A stretch of DNA of 64,000 bases from Cohnella ginsengisoli (GCF_029525555.1 NZ_JAPDHZ010000002.1:1835868-1899867), one strand, 5' to 3'; positions 35,818 to 46,934 are shown, counted from the stretch's first letter. Program-made: numbers and translations. Notes: generated from the sequence alone by a model not told the origin.

Positions 35818-37071
35818 TCATTCGGCTTTCATGCCGATGCGGCGTATTTTCATCTCGATGTGGATCTCGTACTCGATCTCCTTGTACATCCGCTGCCAGC
35901 GCTCTTTCGTCCGCACGTTCCGGTTCCAATAGTCCGGCGCTTTGGCCCGGACGTACTCGCCGAGTCCCAGCACGTCCGAGCCGAGCGCCTGCGTCTTTTC
36001 GAGGAACGAAGTGATCAGCTTGACGGCGCCTTTCGACTGGCTCTCCTCGATGTCGCGGATGACCGACGGATCCTGGATGTTCAGCTCGTTGTTAATCTTC
36101 TCCTCCAGGTTGAGCTCGAAGGCGGTATTGAATTTGAAGTACGGCTTCCCGTCCCGAATCTCGAAGGTCGTCTTGGCTTCCCGGTGCGTAACATGGGTCA
36201 TCACTTCCGTGCCCTTCACCTTCACGAAGGCGCTGTAGCCGCCAGGATTGTTGCCCTTGAGCGCCATATACACGGCAATGTCGAGCGGCATCGTCGCGCC
36301 CACCATCCGGCTGCCCTGGAACAGCGCGAGGCCCTGGATTTGCAGCGTCTGGTTTTTCCTCAATTCGACGTAAGGCAGAAACCCTTCTTGACCCAGCTTC
36401 GACTTGCGGCTCCAGAAGATGCCGATATAGTCCTGCGGAAATTTGCCCATCCGAATGCCCTCGTCCAGCGTCGTCATCAAATAAAGCGACGGCACCCGCT
36501 CCAGCTTCGGCGAAGCCTTCATGAGCGCGAGCGCTTCTCCCTTCGCCACCATCATCCACGCCATGCGGCGCACTTCGGAGTTGCGATGGAAGTAATCGTT
36601 GACGTTTTCCAGTCCGAAGCGAGCCATCTCCTCCGAGATCACGATGACGCGCAGATGGCCGAAAAACAGCTTGGCCGACAGCTCCTGCTGCAGGTTCATC
36701 AGCGCGTCGTTGACGGAATGGCCCACGACGTCCAGCACCCATACGGTTTTCTGGGGATCGTTGCCGCCGCCTCCGCCTCCGGTCTCCCCGGGACCGAGCG
36801 GGATTCGGCCGGGCAGCGCGAGCTGTACGCCGACCCGAATCAGGTCCGATGCGGGCGGCCCGAGCCCCTTGACGTAGTGCGAGACCGGTTCTTCCTCGCT
36901 TTCCGCTTCCGGCGACGCCTTGTCGATCGAAATGCCCAGCACGATCGCCCGGTCCTCGATCTCCGTTCGATCCCAGCATCCGCACAGGAGCGCCGCCGCC
37001 AGCAGCGTCGGACAGAGCCGCGACGCGAGGCGAGAGGCGCGCTTCAGCGGACGCAGCGCGTTATCGATCAA
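35818..37071 (-). CDS. Spore germination lipoprotein, Ger(x)C family
   Basis: About 417 residues. A signal peptide with lipobox LLCGC leads directly into CWDRTEIEDRAIVLGISIDK, the signature start of Ger(x)C proteins. LSAKLFFGHLRVIVISEEMAR and the C-terminal domain (NNELNIQDPSVIRDIEE, DVLGLGEYVRAKAPDYW) complete the family. It is anchored in the outer face of the spore inner membrane and works with the A and B subunits in nutrient sensing. I chose TTG 37069-37071 because AGGGAG is six bases upstream and it overlaps the B-subunit stop by 11 bases, normal for these operons. No split. Confidence 0.9.
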   Translation of the reverse strand: MIDNALRPLKRASRLASRLCPTLLAAALLCGCWDRTEIEDRAIVLGISIDKASPEAESEEEPVSHYVKGLGPPASDLIRVGVQLALPGRIPLGPGETGGGGGGNDPQKTVWVLDVVGHSVNDALMNLQQELSAKLFFGHLRVIVISEEMARFGLENVNDYFHRNSEVRRMAWMMVAKGEALALMKASPKLERVPSLYLMTTLDEGIRMGKFPQDYIGIFWSRKSKLGQEGFLPYVELRKNQTLQIQGLALFQGSRMVGATMPLDIAVYMALKGNNPGGYSAFVKVKGTEVMTHVTHREAKTTFEIRDGKPYFKFNTAFELNLEEKINNELNIQDPSVIRDIEESQSKGAVKLITSFLEKTQALGSDVLGLGEYVRAKAPDYWNRNVRTKERWQRMYKEIEYEIHIEMKIRRIGMKAE

Positions 37072-38164
37072 GCGCGCTCCCTCCTTTCTTGCGCAGAACG
37101 GCAATCAGCAGCAGCAGGCCCGGATAGACGGTCGTCAGCGCGAGGCCGATCCGCCCGACGAATACGACGGACTCGTACATTTTGACGATATTGGCCGGAA
37201 CCATCGCGAGCACGAATACGAAAGGCAGCAGGAAAAACGTAAAAATGCGCGGTTCCTGGAGACGCAGCAGCTGCGTCAGCGATTGGCTGGTCAAGTAATA
37301 GCTGGACAGCAGCGTCGTGAAAACGGCCGTGACCCACACGGCCAAAAACGCGCCGTCGAGCCGCTCGAGCACGTTCGCGGGCAAGGAGGTCGCCTTGGCC
37401 AGCTCCAGCGTCGGCCATAGCAGCTCCCGCGTTTCCTCCGCGCCGAACACGCCGATGACGGCGATGACGATGACGACGTACAGACCGCCGGCGATCAGGA
37501 TGGAGTACAAGCTTACCGCGAGCGCCTTGGCGGGCTTGCGCATCGCGGGAATGACGATCGTCAGGACGAACGAGCCCTGGAACAACGCGGCGATCGTCAC
37601 GATGCCATCGGTCATGCCCGTCGGCCGGTTGCCCCAGATCGGCTGCAGATTGAGCATTTCGGCGTTTTTGAGCGACAGGCTAATGATCAAGAGCACGGGC
37701 ACGAGCAGCAGCGGCACGTAAAAGAAATGAATATAGGCGAACGTCGTCATCGTGTTGCGCGCGGAAATGGCCGCCAGCATCAGCATGACGATGACCGTCA
37801 CTTCGACGGGCGTCTGCTTCAATACGGAGGTGACGACCACCTCGCCGAACTCCCGGGCGGTCAAAGACGTGAGCAGCGCGAAAAAAACGACGACGCACAG
37901 GCCGACGGCTCGCGCCGGCCACTTGCCGATCAGGCGCTCGCTGTACTGAATGATCGTCTCGTCGGGAAAGCGCATGCCCAGCATGGCGACGAACATGAGG
38001 CCGATCAGCGCGCAGCCGCACGCAAGAATCGTGACCAGCGGTCCGCCGGTGTTCGCCGCGCGGACGGCGAAAAGCGGCAGCGGCAGCACGCCCACGCCGA
38101 TGATCGTGCTCACCAGGACGGCGGTCGCCTGCAAGGCGTTAATGTCCCTCGCTGCTTTCGTCAT
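37061..38164 (-). CDS. Spore germination permease-like subunit, GerAB family
   Basis: A 367-residue, ten-helix APC-superfamily protein. It starts MTKAARDINALQATAVLVST, with IIGVGVLPLPLFAVRAANTG on helix 1, the usual GerAB beginning. Later segments include MRFPDETIIQYSERLIGKW, the GerAB hallmark, and TFAYIHFFYVPLLLVPVLL. It forms the nutrient-binding membrane subunit of the germinant receptor. In the sequence as given its frame is continuous with gerA upstream through a tract of nine G (C on the + strand, 38207-38215). I place the start at ATG 38162-38164 because AAAGGA lies nine bases upstream and because the expected gerA stop at 38139 would then overlap it by 26 bases. Confidence 0.9.
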   Translation of the reverse strand: MTKAARDINALQATAVLVSTIIGVGVLPLPLFAVRAANTGGPLVTILACGCALIGLMFVAMLGMRFPDETIIQYSERLIGKWPARAVGLCVVVFFALLTSLTAREFGEVVVTSVLKQTPVEVTVIVMLMLAAISARNTMTTFAYIHFFYVPLLLVPVLLIISLSLKNAEMLNLQPIWGNRPTGMTDGIVTIAALFQGSFVLTIVIPAMRKPAKALAVSLYSILIAGGLYVVIVIAVIGVFGAEETRELLWPTLELAKATSLPANVLERLDGAFLAVWVTAVFTTLLSSYYLTSQSLTQLLRLQEPRIFTFFLLPFVFVLAMVPANIVKMYESVVFVGRIGLALTTVYPGLLLLIAVLRKKGGSALDR

Positions 38165-39820
38165 TTTCGTCATTCCTTTGCGGTTGATGGGGATTCGCGC
38201 CGTCTTCCCCCCCCCGCCGTTCGTCTCGGGCGGCTCAGTCATGTCGGGACCGACGCGGGCGGCATTTTTCGGCTTCAGAAATGCGGGTCGCCGCTTCATC
38301 CACCAGAGCGGTCCGCGGATGAGCACGTCCTTCATACCTTCGGCGTTGACGGGCACGAGGGGACTCGAATAAGGCACGCCGAACGATCTGAGCGACAGCA
38401 GGTGGTTGGCGATCAGAATCAGGCCGATCATGACGCCGTACAGACCGAATATGCCCGCGATGACGATCAGCGGAAAGCGGAGCAGGCGAAGCGCCAGCGC
38501 CGCATTGTACGCCGGCGTCGCGAAGGAGCCGATCGTCGTGAGCGCGATGATGACGACCGTGATCGGACTGGCGAAGCCCGCGGCCACGGCGGCCTGCCCG
38601 ATGACGAGCACGCCGACGATGGACAAGGCGCCGCCGACCTGCTGCGGCAGCCGGATCGTCGCTTCGCGCAGCACCTCCATCGAGATCTCGATGATCAGCA
38701 CCTCGACGACGGCCGGCCAAGGGACGCCCGCGCGGCCTCCGGCTACGGCGACAGCGAACTCGGTCGGGATCAGCTCGGGATTAAACGAGATGACGGACAC
38801 ATAAATCGCGGGGAAGACAAGCGAAAATACGAGCGCCACGAGGCGCGCCATCCGGATCGCGCTCATCTGCAAGAATCGCTCGGTGTAATCCTCGACCGCC
38901 TGATAAAACTGATTGAATACGGTCGGCACGATCAGCGCCAGCGGCGAGCCGTCCACCAAAATCGCGATCCTGCCTTCAAGCAGGTTCGCCACGACTTTGT
39001 CCGGCCGTTCGGTATATTGGACCTGGGGAAAAGGCGACCATTGGTTATCCTCGATGTACTGCTCCAAATAACCCGAGTCGAGCACCGCATCGATGTCAAT
39101 CCCGCCGAGCCGCCTGTCGACCTCCGCGAGCAAGTCCGGATCGGTCAATCCGTCCATGTAGCAGACGACGACTTTGGAGCGCGTTTTACGCCCGATCGTC
39201 AGCTGTCTCGTGCGGAGCTCGGCGGCCTGGAGACGGTAGCGGATCAAGGCGATATTGGGGCCAAGCGGCTCGACGAAACCTTCGCGCGGCCCCCGGATGA
39301 CCTGCTCGGTGCCCGGCTGATCGATGCCGCGCTTGTCGATCTGCCGGGTGCCGACGACGAGCGCCGCCTCCGAGCCTTCCGCAGCCAGAACGGTATCTCC
39401 GTGCAGCAGCGCTTCGATCAGCGCATCGAAATCTAACGTCCGGCGACAATCGCTATGCCACAAGGCCTCGCTTGCCAGCCGATCGAGCAGCTCCGGAGCC
39501 GTCCATTCGGACGCACCCGATCCGGCAGGCGCGCTCATCGAAGGCTTCAGGATCGTCTCGTTCAGGGTGGCCTGGTCGAGCATGTTGGGAAAATAGAGCA
39601 TCGCAGCCGGGAACGAGCCGAAAATACGGAATTTGCGGACGGTCAGCGTCGTGTCCGTGCCGAAAACGCGCGTCACCCGGGCAAGCAGCTCGTCCAGCCG
39701 TCCGTCCAGCCGTCCGCCGCCCGCCCCTCCGCCGGTCGAAGGCCCCGCGTCCCCTGTCGTGCGCTTGTTCCGTCGCGATTTGCGAGATTGAAGATGCGTA
39801 CGATTTCCGAACAAAGGCAA
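38139..39820 (-). CDS. Spore germination protein GerAA family; reads into gerB through a G9 tract
   Basis: About 560 residues. The N-terminal domain contains FGTDTTLTVRKFRIFGSFPA and YMDGLTDPDLLAEVDRRL; the conserved VQYTERPDKVVANLLEGRIA is followed by VDGSPLALIVPTVFNQFYQ; five C-terminal membrane helices include ALALRLLRFPLIVIAGIFGL. This is the A subunit of a germinant receptor. The frame does not stop but runs into gerB as a 919-residue fusion. With one G fewer in the tract at 38207-38215 it would instead end GEDGANPHQPQRNDENDESS then EGH and a TAA at 38139-38141, a normal gerA ending that overlaps gerB. Start is TTG 39818-39820, eight bases after GGGAGAG. Confidence 0.85.
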
Positions 39821-39948
39821 TGCGTGTCTCTCCCTGAAGGCTGACGTGGATGCAGAGTGTTAAGCAGTGTCGGCTAACCGCGGTCTGTTTAAACCGGTCG
39901 GCCGAAAGCATGCCTCGAAAATCCATTCCGAAGCGATGCGCCTAAAAT

Positions 39949-39992
39949 AAAAAAACTCTCCCGGCGATGCGATTGCGCACCTTGGGAGAGTT
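39949..39992 (-). terminator. Terminator after the GH78 gene
   Basis: Read leftwards, AACTCTCCC and GGGAGAGTT form a 9-bp stem around a 21-base loop, followed by TTTTTTTATTTT. It is 35 bases past the GH78 stop codon and separates it from the ger operon, whose first gene starts further left. Confidence 0.88.
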
Positions 39993-40026
39993 GATTGCTT
40001 GGTATTTCGCCCGGTCTTCGTCCTGC

Positions 40027-42898
40027 TTATCTCACATACGAAACCTGCGTCACTTCGCCTTCTATGCCTTCGGGCAGCGAGACGTTCACCACGATATCCT
40101 CCGGCGCCTCGATTCTAAGCTTCAGCTTGCCGGCGGAGACGAACTCCCAGCTCACCGCGATATGACCGCCCTGCGGCAGCGGGACGACGCCTTCGGCCCA
40201 GGTCAGATCGCAAGGCTGCGGCGAGATATCGACCGTCCGCCACCCGTCCGCTCCCCGCTTGACGCCGAGAATGCTCGAGCCCAGGAAATAGCCCGGCGCC
40301 GCCGACCATGCATGGCAATGGCTGCGGGTCAGCATGTCCGGGTTGCTGCGGTTTTCCGCAAAGTTCGGATACATCTCCCAACAGGTCGTGGCGTCGTAGC
40401 GCAGCATCTGGCCGTAATTGCGGCGGATATCGTCCAGCATCAGCGTTTGACGGCCGGCCTTCTCGAGCGCCTCGTAGTAGAAGAACGACATAAACGGGCT
40501 GCCGATCTGTACGAAAGCCGGCGGCGGGGACGACAGGTAGCCTTCGATAACGGCTTCGCGTTCACCCTGCGCAACCCCGCAAAGATAAGCGACGACCTGC
40601 GTCTGCATGCTGTATACGTCCGAACGGCGCTCGTCCGCGTGGATGCAATCGATATAAGCGCGCTTTTCCTCGTCCCACAATACCGCGTTGATCGTCTCGG
40701 CCAGAAGGTCGGCGCGCGCCGCGAACGCGTCGGCCTCTTCGGCTGCGCCGGCCGCGGCGGCAAGCGCGCGCGAATCCCGAAGCGCCTTGACGAGGAACAG
40801 GTTCTGGTGGGTGACGATGCCCTCGTTCGGCTGATCGATCGGCGCCCAGTCCAGCAGATTCCAGCCCGCCATGTTCAGCAGGCCGCTGTCGTCGATATGC
40901 GCCAAATAATGCGTCAGCGTGTGCTTGACCGCCGGCCAGATGCGGGCGGCGAAAGTTTCGTTGCCCGTATGCGCGGCATATTCCCGGCAGGCGAGGATCC
41001 AGAAGAACGTCCAGTTCGGAATGACGCTGCTCCATGCGCTCGGCACCTGGTCGAGATAAAGCGGCGTCTCGTCCGCCGAGCCGGGCACGAGATTCAGGCA
41101 GCGCTCCACGATCTCGGTCTCGCCGAACACATAATAGTTCACCAGCGCCTCGTTGCGGCTGTCGCCTACCCAGAAAACCTGCTCATAGGACGGGCAGTCG
41201 ACGAACGTGTCCTCCATGCATAGCCTGGTGGTATGCCTGCTGATCTCCCACGTTGCGTTCAGCAGCGCGTCCGAGCAGCGGAAGCTTCCTTGTTCCGCGA
41301 CCGGGTACGTGCTCTGGCGGATATAGATCTCGTGCAGCTTCACCGGCGCGCTATTGCCCCTGACGGTCAGGAACAAGTACCGGAAACCGCGGCGCACGGG
41401 GGACACGTACGATTGCCTGCCTTCGCGGCAAATATAGCGGAACGTGTTGTCGAGCCCGTACGTGTGCTGCGTGTAGCCTTCTCGCATATACTCGACGCCA
41501 TAGGCATCGATGATCGTACCGGCGGGCGCTTCGAGCTCGAAGCCGACATACCCGGAGCGCTCCGCGCCCAGATCGATGACGAGCTCGCAGTCCCCGTCCT
41601 CGAATACGGGCAGGACGCCCGGCTCGGGAACCGGCAAAATCGCGTTCAGAACGGATCTCGGCACCGCCCTGCGTTCGGCGAGCGTCCGCCATACGTTAGA
41701 TCCGAACACGTTTTCCTCCGTATAGAGCGAAGGATCGAACGGCTTGACCCAGGAACCGAATGCCTCAAGCGCGGCGGCGGTAGGCGCGGCTTCCGGCAGC
41801 GCCCGATAATCCGGGTGGTCCGTCTGCATCCGTCTGCCCGGGCGGTGATCGATGTATTCGGACTGGTCGAACGTACCGATCGTCGCCAGCGGCACGCCAT
41901 TGTCCCCGGCCGGCGAGCGCAGCGTGAACGCCGCATCGCTGTCGATGGCGAAATGGCTGCTGCCGCCGTGGTCGGAGCCCGTGATATCGACGAGGACCAG
42001 ATGCTCGCCTGCAGCCAGGTTCAATCGATAATAGCGCTCCGGCTGCACGCCCGTCCACTCGCTTTGCAGGACGCCGTCGACCCATACGCCGCTGCCCCGC
42101 ACGCCGGACGGGAATCCGAGCGTGACGAAGCCGCTTGTCTCGAGCGCGAGGACTGTCGCCACATAACCGCAGTAGGAAACGGGGTTCGCATGGTTAACGC
42201 TCTCGGGCACCATTTGATTGCGCAGATCCAGCGCGGCTGCGTACTTGGGCGCTTTTACCCGGCTGAGCGACTGGATGGAGGCCGGATACAGCTTTTCTTC
42301 CGTCAAAAAAGGAATATCGCGCGGGATCAGCGACGTCCAGGGCGCCATGCCTGCGCTGCCGATCGCCTGCGCGCTTGGCCATTCGCCGTCGTCGAACGCC
42401 GGCTCGGCCCAGCCTTCCGCCAGCTCGCGCGCATCCACGACTTCCGCGAACGCCTGCTGGCAAGCCATCCGCGGCGAGTTGGATTGCTGCCCGCCCAAAC
42501 GTGCCGTCCGCCAGCCGGCATCCGTCGCCGCGAGCGTGCGGCCGCCGGCCTCAACCTCGGCGATCAGCCCCCCGCGTCCGCGCAAGTAATAGAAATTGGA
42601 CACGCCGAAATGAAGCACGAGCACCGCGATCGTATTGCGGGCGCCCGGGCGCAGCTGCCCCCCGATGTCGTACGAGTCGTAAAACTGCTCCTTCGGCCAG
42701 GAGCGCACGGGGCCTCTCCCCACTTGCTCGCCGTTCAAGAACAGCACGTATCGCGAATCCGCCGTTATATGGAGCATGGCCGGTCCCTCTACCGACGCAG
42801 GCGCGTCGAAGCTCCCCCCGGAAGCACCGCCACTCGTTGCGCGGACTCTCCTCTTCTCCTCCCCAGATCCACGAAGCGTTCCAATTTCTGCTTGCCAT
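40027..42898 (-). CDS. GH78-family alpha-L-rhamnosidase-like protein, N-terminal frameshift at a C6 tract
   Basis: About 957 residues. The true N-terminus is ATG 42896-42898, six bases after GGAGG, giving NWNASWIWGGEEESPRNEWR then CFRG, typical of rhamnosidase N-terminal domains. It joins the long frame at SFDAPASVEGPAML if one base is removed from CCCCCC at 42824-42829. Beta-sandwich domains follow, then the (alpha/alpha)6 barrel. The catalytic region has DTFVDCPSYEQVFWVGDSRN (the GH78 acid loop, with EQ in place of the common RER) and TTCWEMYPNFAENRSNP carrying the second acidic residue. No signal peptide, so it acts on imported rhamno-oligosaccharides. It is divergent from an AraC regulator. 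Confidence 0.85.
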
Positions 42899-43076
42899 CG
42901 CGCTGCCTCCATCCCCGGCCTGCGGCCGAATGTCTTCATATCCTTCATTGTAGCTGCGCGTCCGCTCAAAAAAAAGGGTTGATCCTGCCATCTGGGCGGT
43001 GTATCCTGCCATCATGAAGAAAAGTCGCTTGGGCTCGCCAGGGCGCATTTTGACATAGAGAGGAGCGCGCTGCGAG

Positions 43077-43985
43077 ATGGTTAAGCATCGGATCGAAGTT
43101 ACGCCGTCGCATCTCTTTTTCGACGAGGAGCTGCCGTTCTACATCAACCGCGTGTCTGAATCCTACGAGCTGGGCTATCACGCCCACGAATTCACGGAGA
43201 TCAGCTACGTCGGAGAGGGCGAGGGGCATCAATATATCGGCGAAGAACGGCTTCGCGTTCGAAGGGGAGACCTGTTCACGCTGCCGCTCGGCGCTTCGCA
43301 TGTCTTTCGCCCGAGCTCGGCGAACGCCGGCCCGCCGCTCGTCGTGTACAACTTCCTCTTTGAAGCCGAGCGCATGTCCGAAGCAATTCGCGGCTTCCCG
43401 GGGCTCGATCGGTTGGAACGCGCGCTGTCTTGCCTGGACCTCGCTCCGGGAGATGGCGGCTGGCGAAAAATGCAGGACCGGACCGGCGCCTTCGAGGCGT
43501 TTTTCGCGGCGGCCTACCCGGAGTTCGCGGGGCGCCGGACCGGTTATCAGACGCGTATCTATGCGCTGTTCATCGTGCTATTGACCGAGATCGAGCGCAG
43601 GCTCGCAGACGACGCGATCGGTACGCGCGCGGGGCACGCAGGCGGGTTGGAGGATGCGCTTGCCTTCATCCGCGCCTCCCTGGCCTCTCCGATCACGGCT
43701 TCGCAGGCCGCCGAAGCGGCCGGCATGAGCGAACGGCATTTCTACCGGCTCTTTGCCAAAACGACAGGGCTCACCTTCGGCCAATACGTCCAGCGGCTGC
43801 GCATCGAGCGGAGCTGCGAGCTGCTGCGGCGCACGCGCCTCTCCGTCCAAGAGGTCGCGGAGGCCGTAGGCTATCAAGACCGGGGCCACTTCCTGGATGT
43901 GTTCAAAAAAATAACGGGGCTCGCGCCCCGTGCGTACCGTTCTTCCTGTGAAAAGCAGCCGGATGAGCGGGAACGCGAACAATAA
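43077..43985 (+). CDS. AraC-family transcriptional regulator with cupin sensor domain
   Basis: A 302-residue regulator. Residues 20-110 are an AraC-type cupin (GYHAHEFTEISYVGEGEGHQ, RVRRGDLFTLPLGASHVFRP). The C-terminal 100 residues hold two helix-turn-helices (ITASQAAEAAGMSERHFYRL and LSVQEVAEAVGYQDRGHFLD) and end with FKKITGLAPRAYR. It is divergent from the GH78 gene with 178 bases between, so it most likely senses rhamnose or a related sugar and controls that gene. The upstream GGAG is 12 bases from the ATG, rather far. A 51-bp repeat array begins 15 bases after its stop and takes the place of a terminator. Confidence 0.9.
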   Translation: MVKHRIEVTPSHLFFDEELPFYINRVSESYELGYHAHEFTEISYVGEGEGHQYIGEERLRVRRGDLFTLPLGASHVFRPSSANAGPPLVVYNFLFEAERMSEAIRGFPGLDRLERALSCLDLAPGDGGWRKMQDRTGAFEAFFAAAYPEFAGRRTGYQTRIYALFIVLLTEIERRLADDAIGTRAGHAGGLEDALAFIRASLASPITASQAAEAAGMSERHFYRLFAKTTGLTFGQYVQRLRIERSCELLRRTRLSVQEVAEAVGYQDRGHFLDVFKKITGLAPRAYRSSCEKQPDEREREQ

Positions 43986-44000
43986 GCGAGCAGCGTTTGG

Positions 44001-44130
44001 CGCCGTTGTGCGGTGAAACCGCATAACGACGCCCGCCAAGCCCGTTTCCCACGCCGTTGTGCGGTGAAACCGCATAACTCGGCCCGCCAAGCCCGCTTTC
44101 CGCGCCGTTGTGCGATCCTACCGCTTAGCC
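44001..44130. repeat. Tandem 51-bp hairpin repeat, about 2.5 units (array C)
   Basis: CGCCGTTGTG recurs at exactly 44001, 44052 and 44103. Units 1 and 2 contain TGCGGT-GAA-ACCGCA, a perfect 6-bp hairpin extended by GTT and AAC on its outer sides, then CCCGCCAAGCCCG. The third unit keeps the start but its stem is degenerate. The array fills the gap between the convergent AraC (+) and GH2 (-) genes. Confidence 0.85.
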
Positions 44131-44139
44131 ACGCTTCTG

Positions 44140-46795
44140 CTAGAAGCTCCGGAAGACCAGCTCCGGCAGCGCATCTCCCGCCAAACCCACGTCTCTCGCC
44201 AGAAATCCGCCCGCGCGCTTGCGCCGGCAGGTGACGGTCACCTCGCGGCTCTCGCCGGGCAGCAGCGTGAAGTACAAGTCGTCGGCGGCCATCCACCAGC
44301 CGTTCGTCGTTTCCTCCGCATGCACGTGCAGCGCCGCATGATCGCCGTCGTTCGCCAGCTTGAAGCGCCGCGTGACGGCTTCGAGCCGTCCGTCTTCGGC
44401 CGACCAATCATCGAGTGCCGCAGCCGTCAGGCGAACCCTATCGCCAACAGCCAATGAAGGCGCATAGACTTCCCGCTCCAGCGTCGAGAAAAAATAATCG
44501 TTACCATGCAGCAGCGCGCCCGCCGGATCGAGCAGCTCAAGCCGCAGCAGGAACAACGCCCCGAAGGCATCCGTCACGAGCGCGTGCAGGTCGCCCGCAT
44601 GCGCCGTATGCTCGCCGTCGACGCTCACGGCGTTCGTCTGCTCGTGCAGCAGAGCGCCGTCCATGCCGAGCAGTCGGCTGCGCACCGTCAATCCTTCCGT
44701 CGCCGCGTGAGCGCCCGCGAACAGCTTGGCCTCGAACGTTTCCCCCGTCCGGAAGTTCAAACGTTGGTACGCCGCCGACGCAAAACAAGGGCTGTACGCC
44801 CGTCGCGTCCAGTAATACGCCATTTTGCTCTCGCCGTAGTAATCGACGAGGCTCGTGCTCGACGCGTTCGGGTACGGCTCGTTCAGCTGCCAAATGACGC
44901 TGCCGCTGTTCTTGAACTGACGACGCCGGTTCGCCTCCAGCACGAATCTCAGCCCTTCCGCCTGAATCCACTGGCTCGCGCGGCTGAAAACGCCGATGTC
45001 GGACCCGACTTCCGCGCCGAACAGCTCGACGTCCCGGTCGTACGTGTCCCACCATTCGCCGTGATGGCGCCAGACGAGACTGTCGTTCATCGAGACGGGC
45101 CGCAGCTCGGACGCCGGCAGAAACTTCTTCAAGCTCTTGACCGCGCTCACGCCGTCGACGCCGAATTCACTGTGGAACAAATGATCCACGTCCGAATACA
45201 GCTCGTAGTGGCCCGGGTTGCCCTGGAACTTCCAGTGGCCGTGCACGTCGTGGCTGACGCCTTTTTCCGGCGTTATATACTGTACCGGTCCCGACGCGGA
45301 AGTCGGCAGGAACAGCCGCCGCGGATCATGCGTTTCTACGAGCTTCTTCAGCATCGCCAGGTTCGCGTCTTCGTAGGTGGAAGGCACGTTCGGCTCGCTC
45401 ATCAGCTCGTTGCCGCCGCTCCAGACGGTCAGCGACACGTGATTGCGCTTCGCCTTCAAGGCGCTCACGGCGGTCAGCGCGATCAGTTCGAGGAACTCCG
45501 GCCGCTGCGAAGGAATGTTGTCGATGCCCGAGCTCGACTGAACGAACTCTTGCCACACGAGGAGGCCGTGGCGGTCGCACAGCTCGTAAAAATGCTCTTT
45601 TTCGATAATACCGCCGCCCCAGACGCGCACCATGTTCACGCCCGCGCGCTTCATGAGCAGCACGTAGTATTCGTACTGCTCCGGCGTCACGTTGCCGTAC
45701 AGATGGTCGAGCGGCGTCATGTTCACGCCTCGGACGTAGATGCGCTTGCCGTTCACGACGAACGTATAAGGCAGCGCCTCCGTGGGGCTCTCCTCGTTTT
45801 GCGCGTAGGACAGCGAACGAATGCCGGTCCTGAATTCGCGCGCGTCCATGACGGCGCCGTCCGCCACCAGTGTCAGGCGCACGCCGTACAAAGGCTGCTC
45901 GCCATAACCGTTCGGCTGCCACAGGCGTACCTGATCGACGGGGATACGCAGCTCTCCCGTCCTGCCGTCCGCGCCGATCGATGCCTCGCCATGCGCGACA
46001 AGGACGCCTTCGGGATCGGTCACGTCGATCCGCAGCGTCAGCGCTTGCGCGCCTCCTGCGTTTACGCCTTCAACATGCCCATCCGCATCTCGTTCCCCGC
46101 CGCTAGCCGCAGCGTCCGGGACCGCAAAACCGCAAGCCGCCGCCGAGACGAAAATCTCGCCGGTTCCGGCTTCCGGATCGGCGTCCGTCGTCACCGAGAC
46201 GTCATCGAGCGTACAGGCTTCGTGTACGCGCAGCAGCACGTCGTCCCAGATGCCGATATTCACGAGCCGCGTGGAAAAGTCCCATTTATAGTTGAACCTG
46301 CTTTTTTTGCGTATGCGTCCGCGAGGTCAATCCGATCTGCGACATCTCGTCCGGCGCGTGCTTGAACATGACGGTCACTTCCATCCGCTCTTGCTCGCGC
46401 GCGGCCTCGGTCACGTCGAAGACGGCCTCGTGGTACATGCCTTCATGCTCGCCGAGCAGCTTGCCGTCCACGAAAACCTGCGCTTCGTAATCCAGCCCCT
46501 TGAAGACGAGCTCCGTCCGGCCGCTACCTTGTGTTGGGCAAGCGACGGAGGCGCGGTACACCCACCACCGGTTCTCCACCCATTCGCACTTCCAGCTGTT
46601 CAAGCCGAACCAAGGATCCTCGATCAGTCCCGCGCGAAGCAAATCCGCATGCACGCCGCCCGGCACCGTCGCCGGCATCCAGTCCGTCACGCCCAGCAGC
46701 TCCTGGCCGATCTCCATGCTGCTCACCTTCAGCGGCACCCACGGCCAATAGCCTTTGACTTCCCATTTCTCGCCGTTCAGCAGCAATTCCTTCAT
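44140..46795 (-). CDS. GH2-family beta-mannosidase, frameshifted at a T7 tract
   Basis: About 884 residues, the usual size of GH2 beta-mannosidases. The N-terminal sandwich has MKELLLNGEKWEVKGYWPWV, ATVPGGVHADLLRAGLIEDP and SWKCEWVENRWWVYRA, the typical mannosidase opening. The frame breaks after SRTHTQKK and resumes RFNYKWDFSTRLVNIGIWDD; removing one base from TTTTTTT at 46312-46318 fuses them. The TIM barrel has the acid/base in TVWSGGNELMSEP and the nucleophile in FHSEFGVDGVS. It lacks a signal peptide and should release mannose from imported beta-mannosides. It is divergent from a LacI regulator. Start ATG 46793-46795 with only a weak GCGAGAG upstream. Confidence 0.88.
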
Positions 46796-46871
46796 CTCTC
46801 GCTTCCGCCCCGCTTCTCGTCCGTATGTCTTCCTTCGCACACATCATAGAGCATTGCCTGGCGCGCATCAA

Positions 46872-46900
46872 TTGACAAACGACTTGACAAACTTCATTGT
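46872..46900 (+). promoter_or_regulatory. Promoter-like sequence with repeated TTGACAAAC in the LacI/mannosidase divergent region
   Basis: TTGACAAAC occurs at 46872 and again at 46884. The first TTGACA has CATTGT (46895-46900) at a 17-base spacing and could be the promoter of the LacI-type gene; the duplication overlaps the spacer and may be an operator. Confidence 0.4.
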
Positions 46901-46934
46901 GTAAAGCAACAACGATCCTTCACGATTCGAGGTT

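Noticed and set aside
35524..39436. Long + strand frames opposite the ger operon
   Set aside because: They are antisense shadows of gerC and gerA/gerB with His/Arg/Asp-rich translations and no ribosome binding sites.
41233..46365. Long + strand frames opposite the GH78 and GH2 genes
   Set aside because: They are shadows of strongly supported - strand enzymes with catalytic motifs in place.
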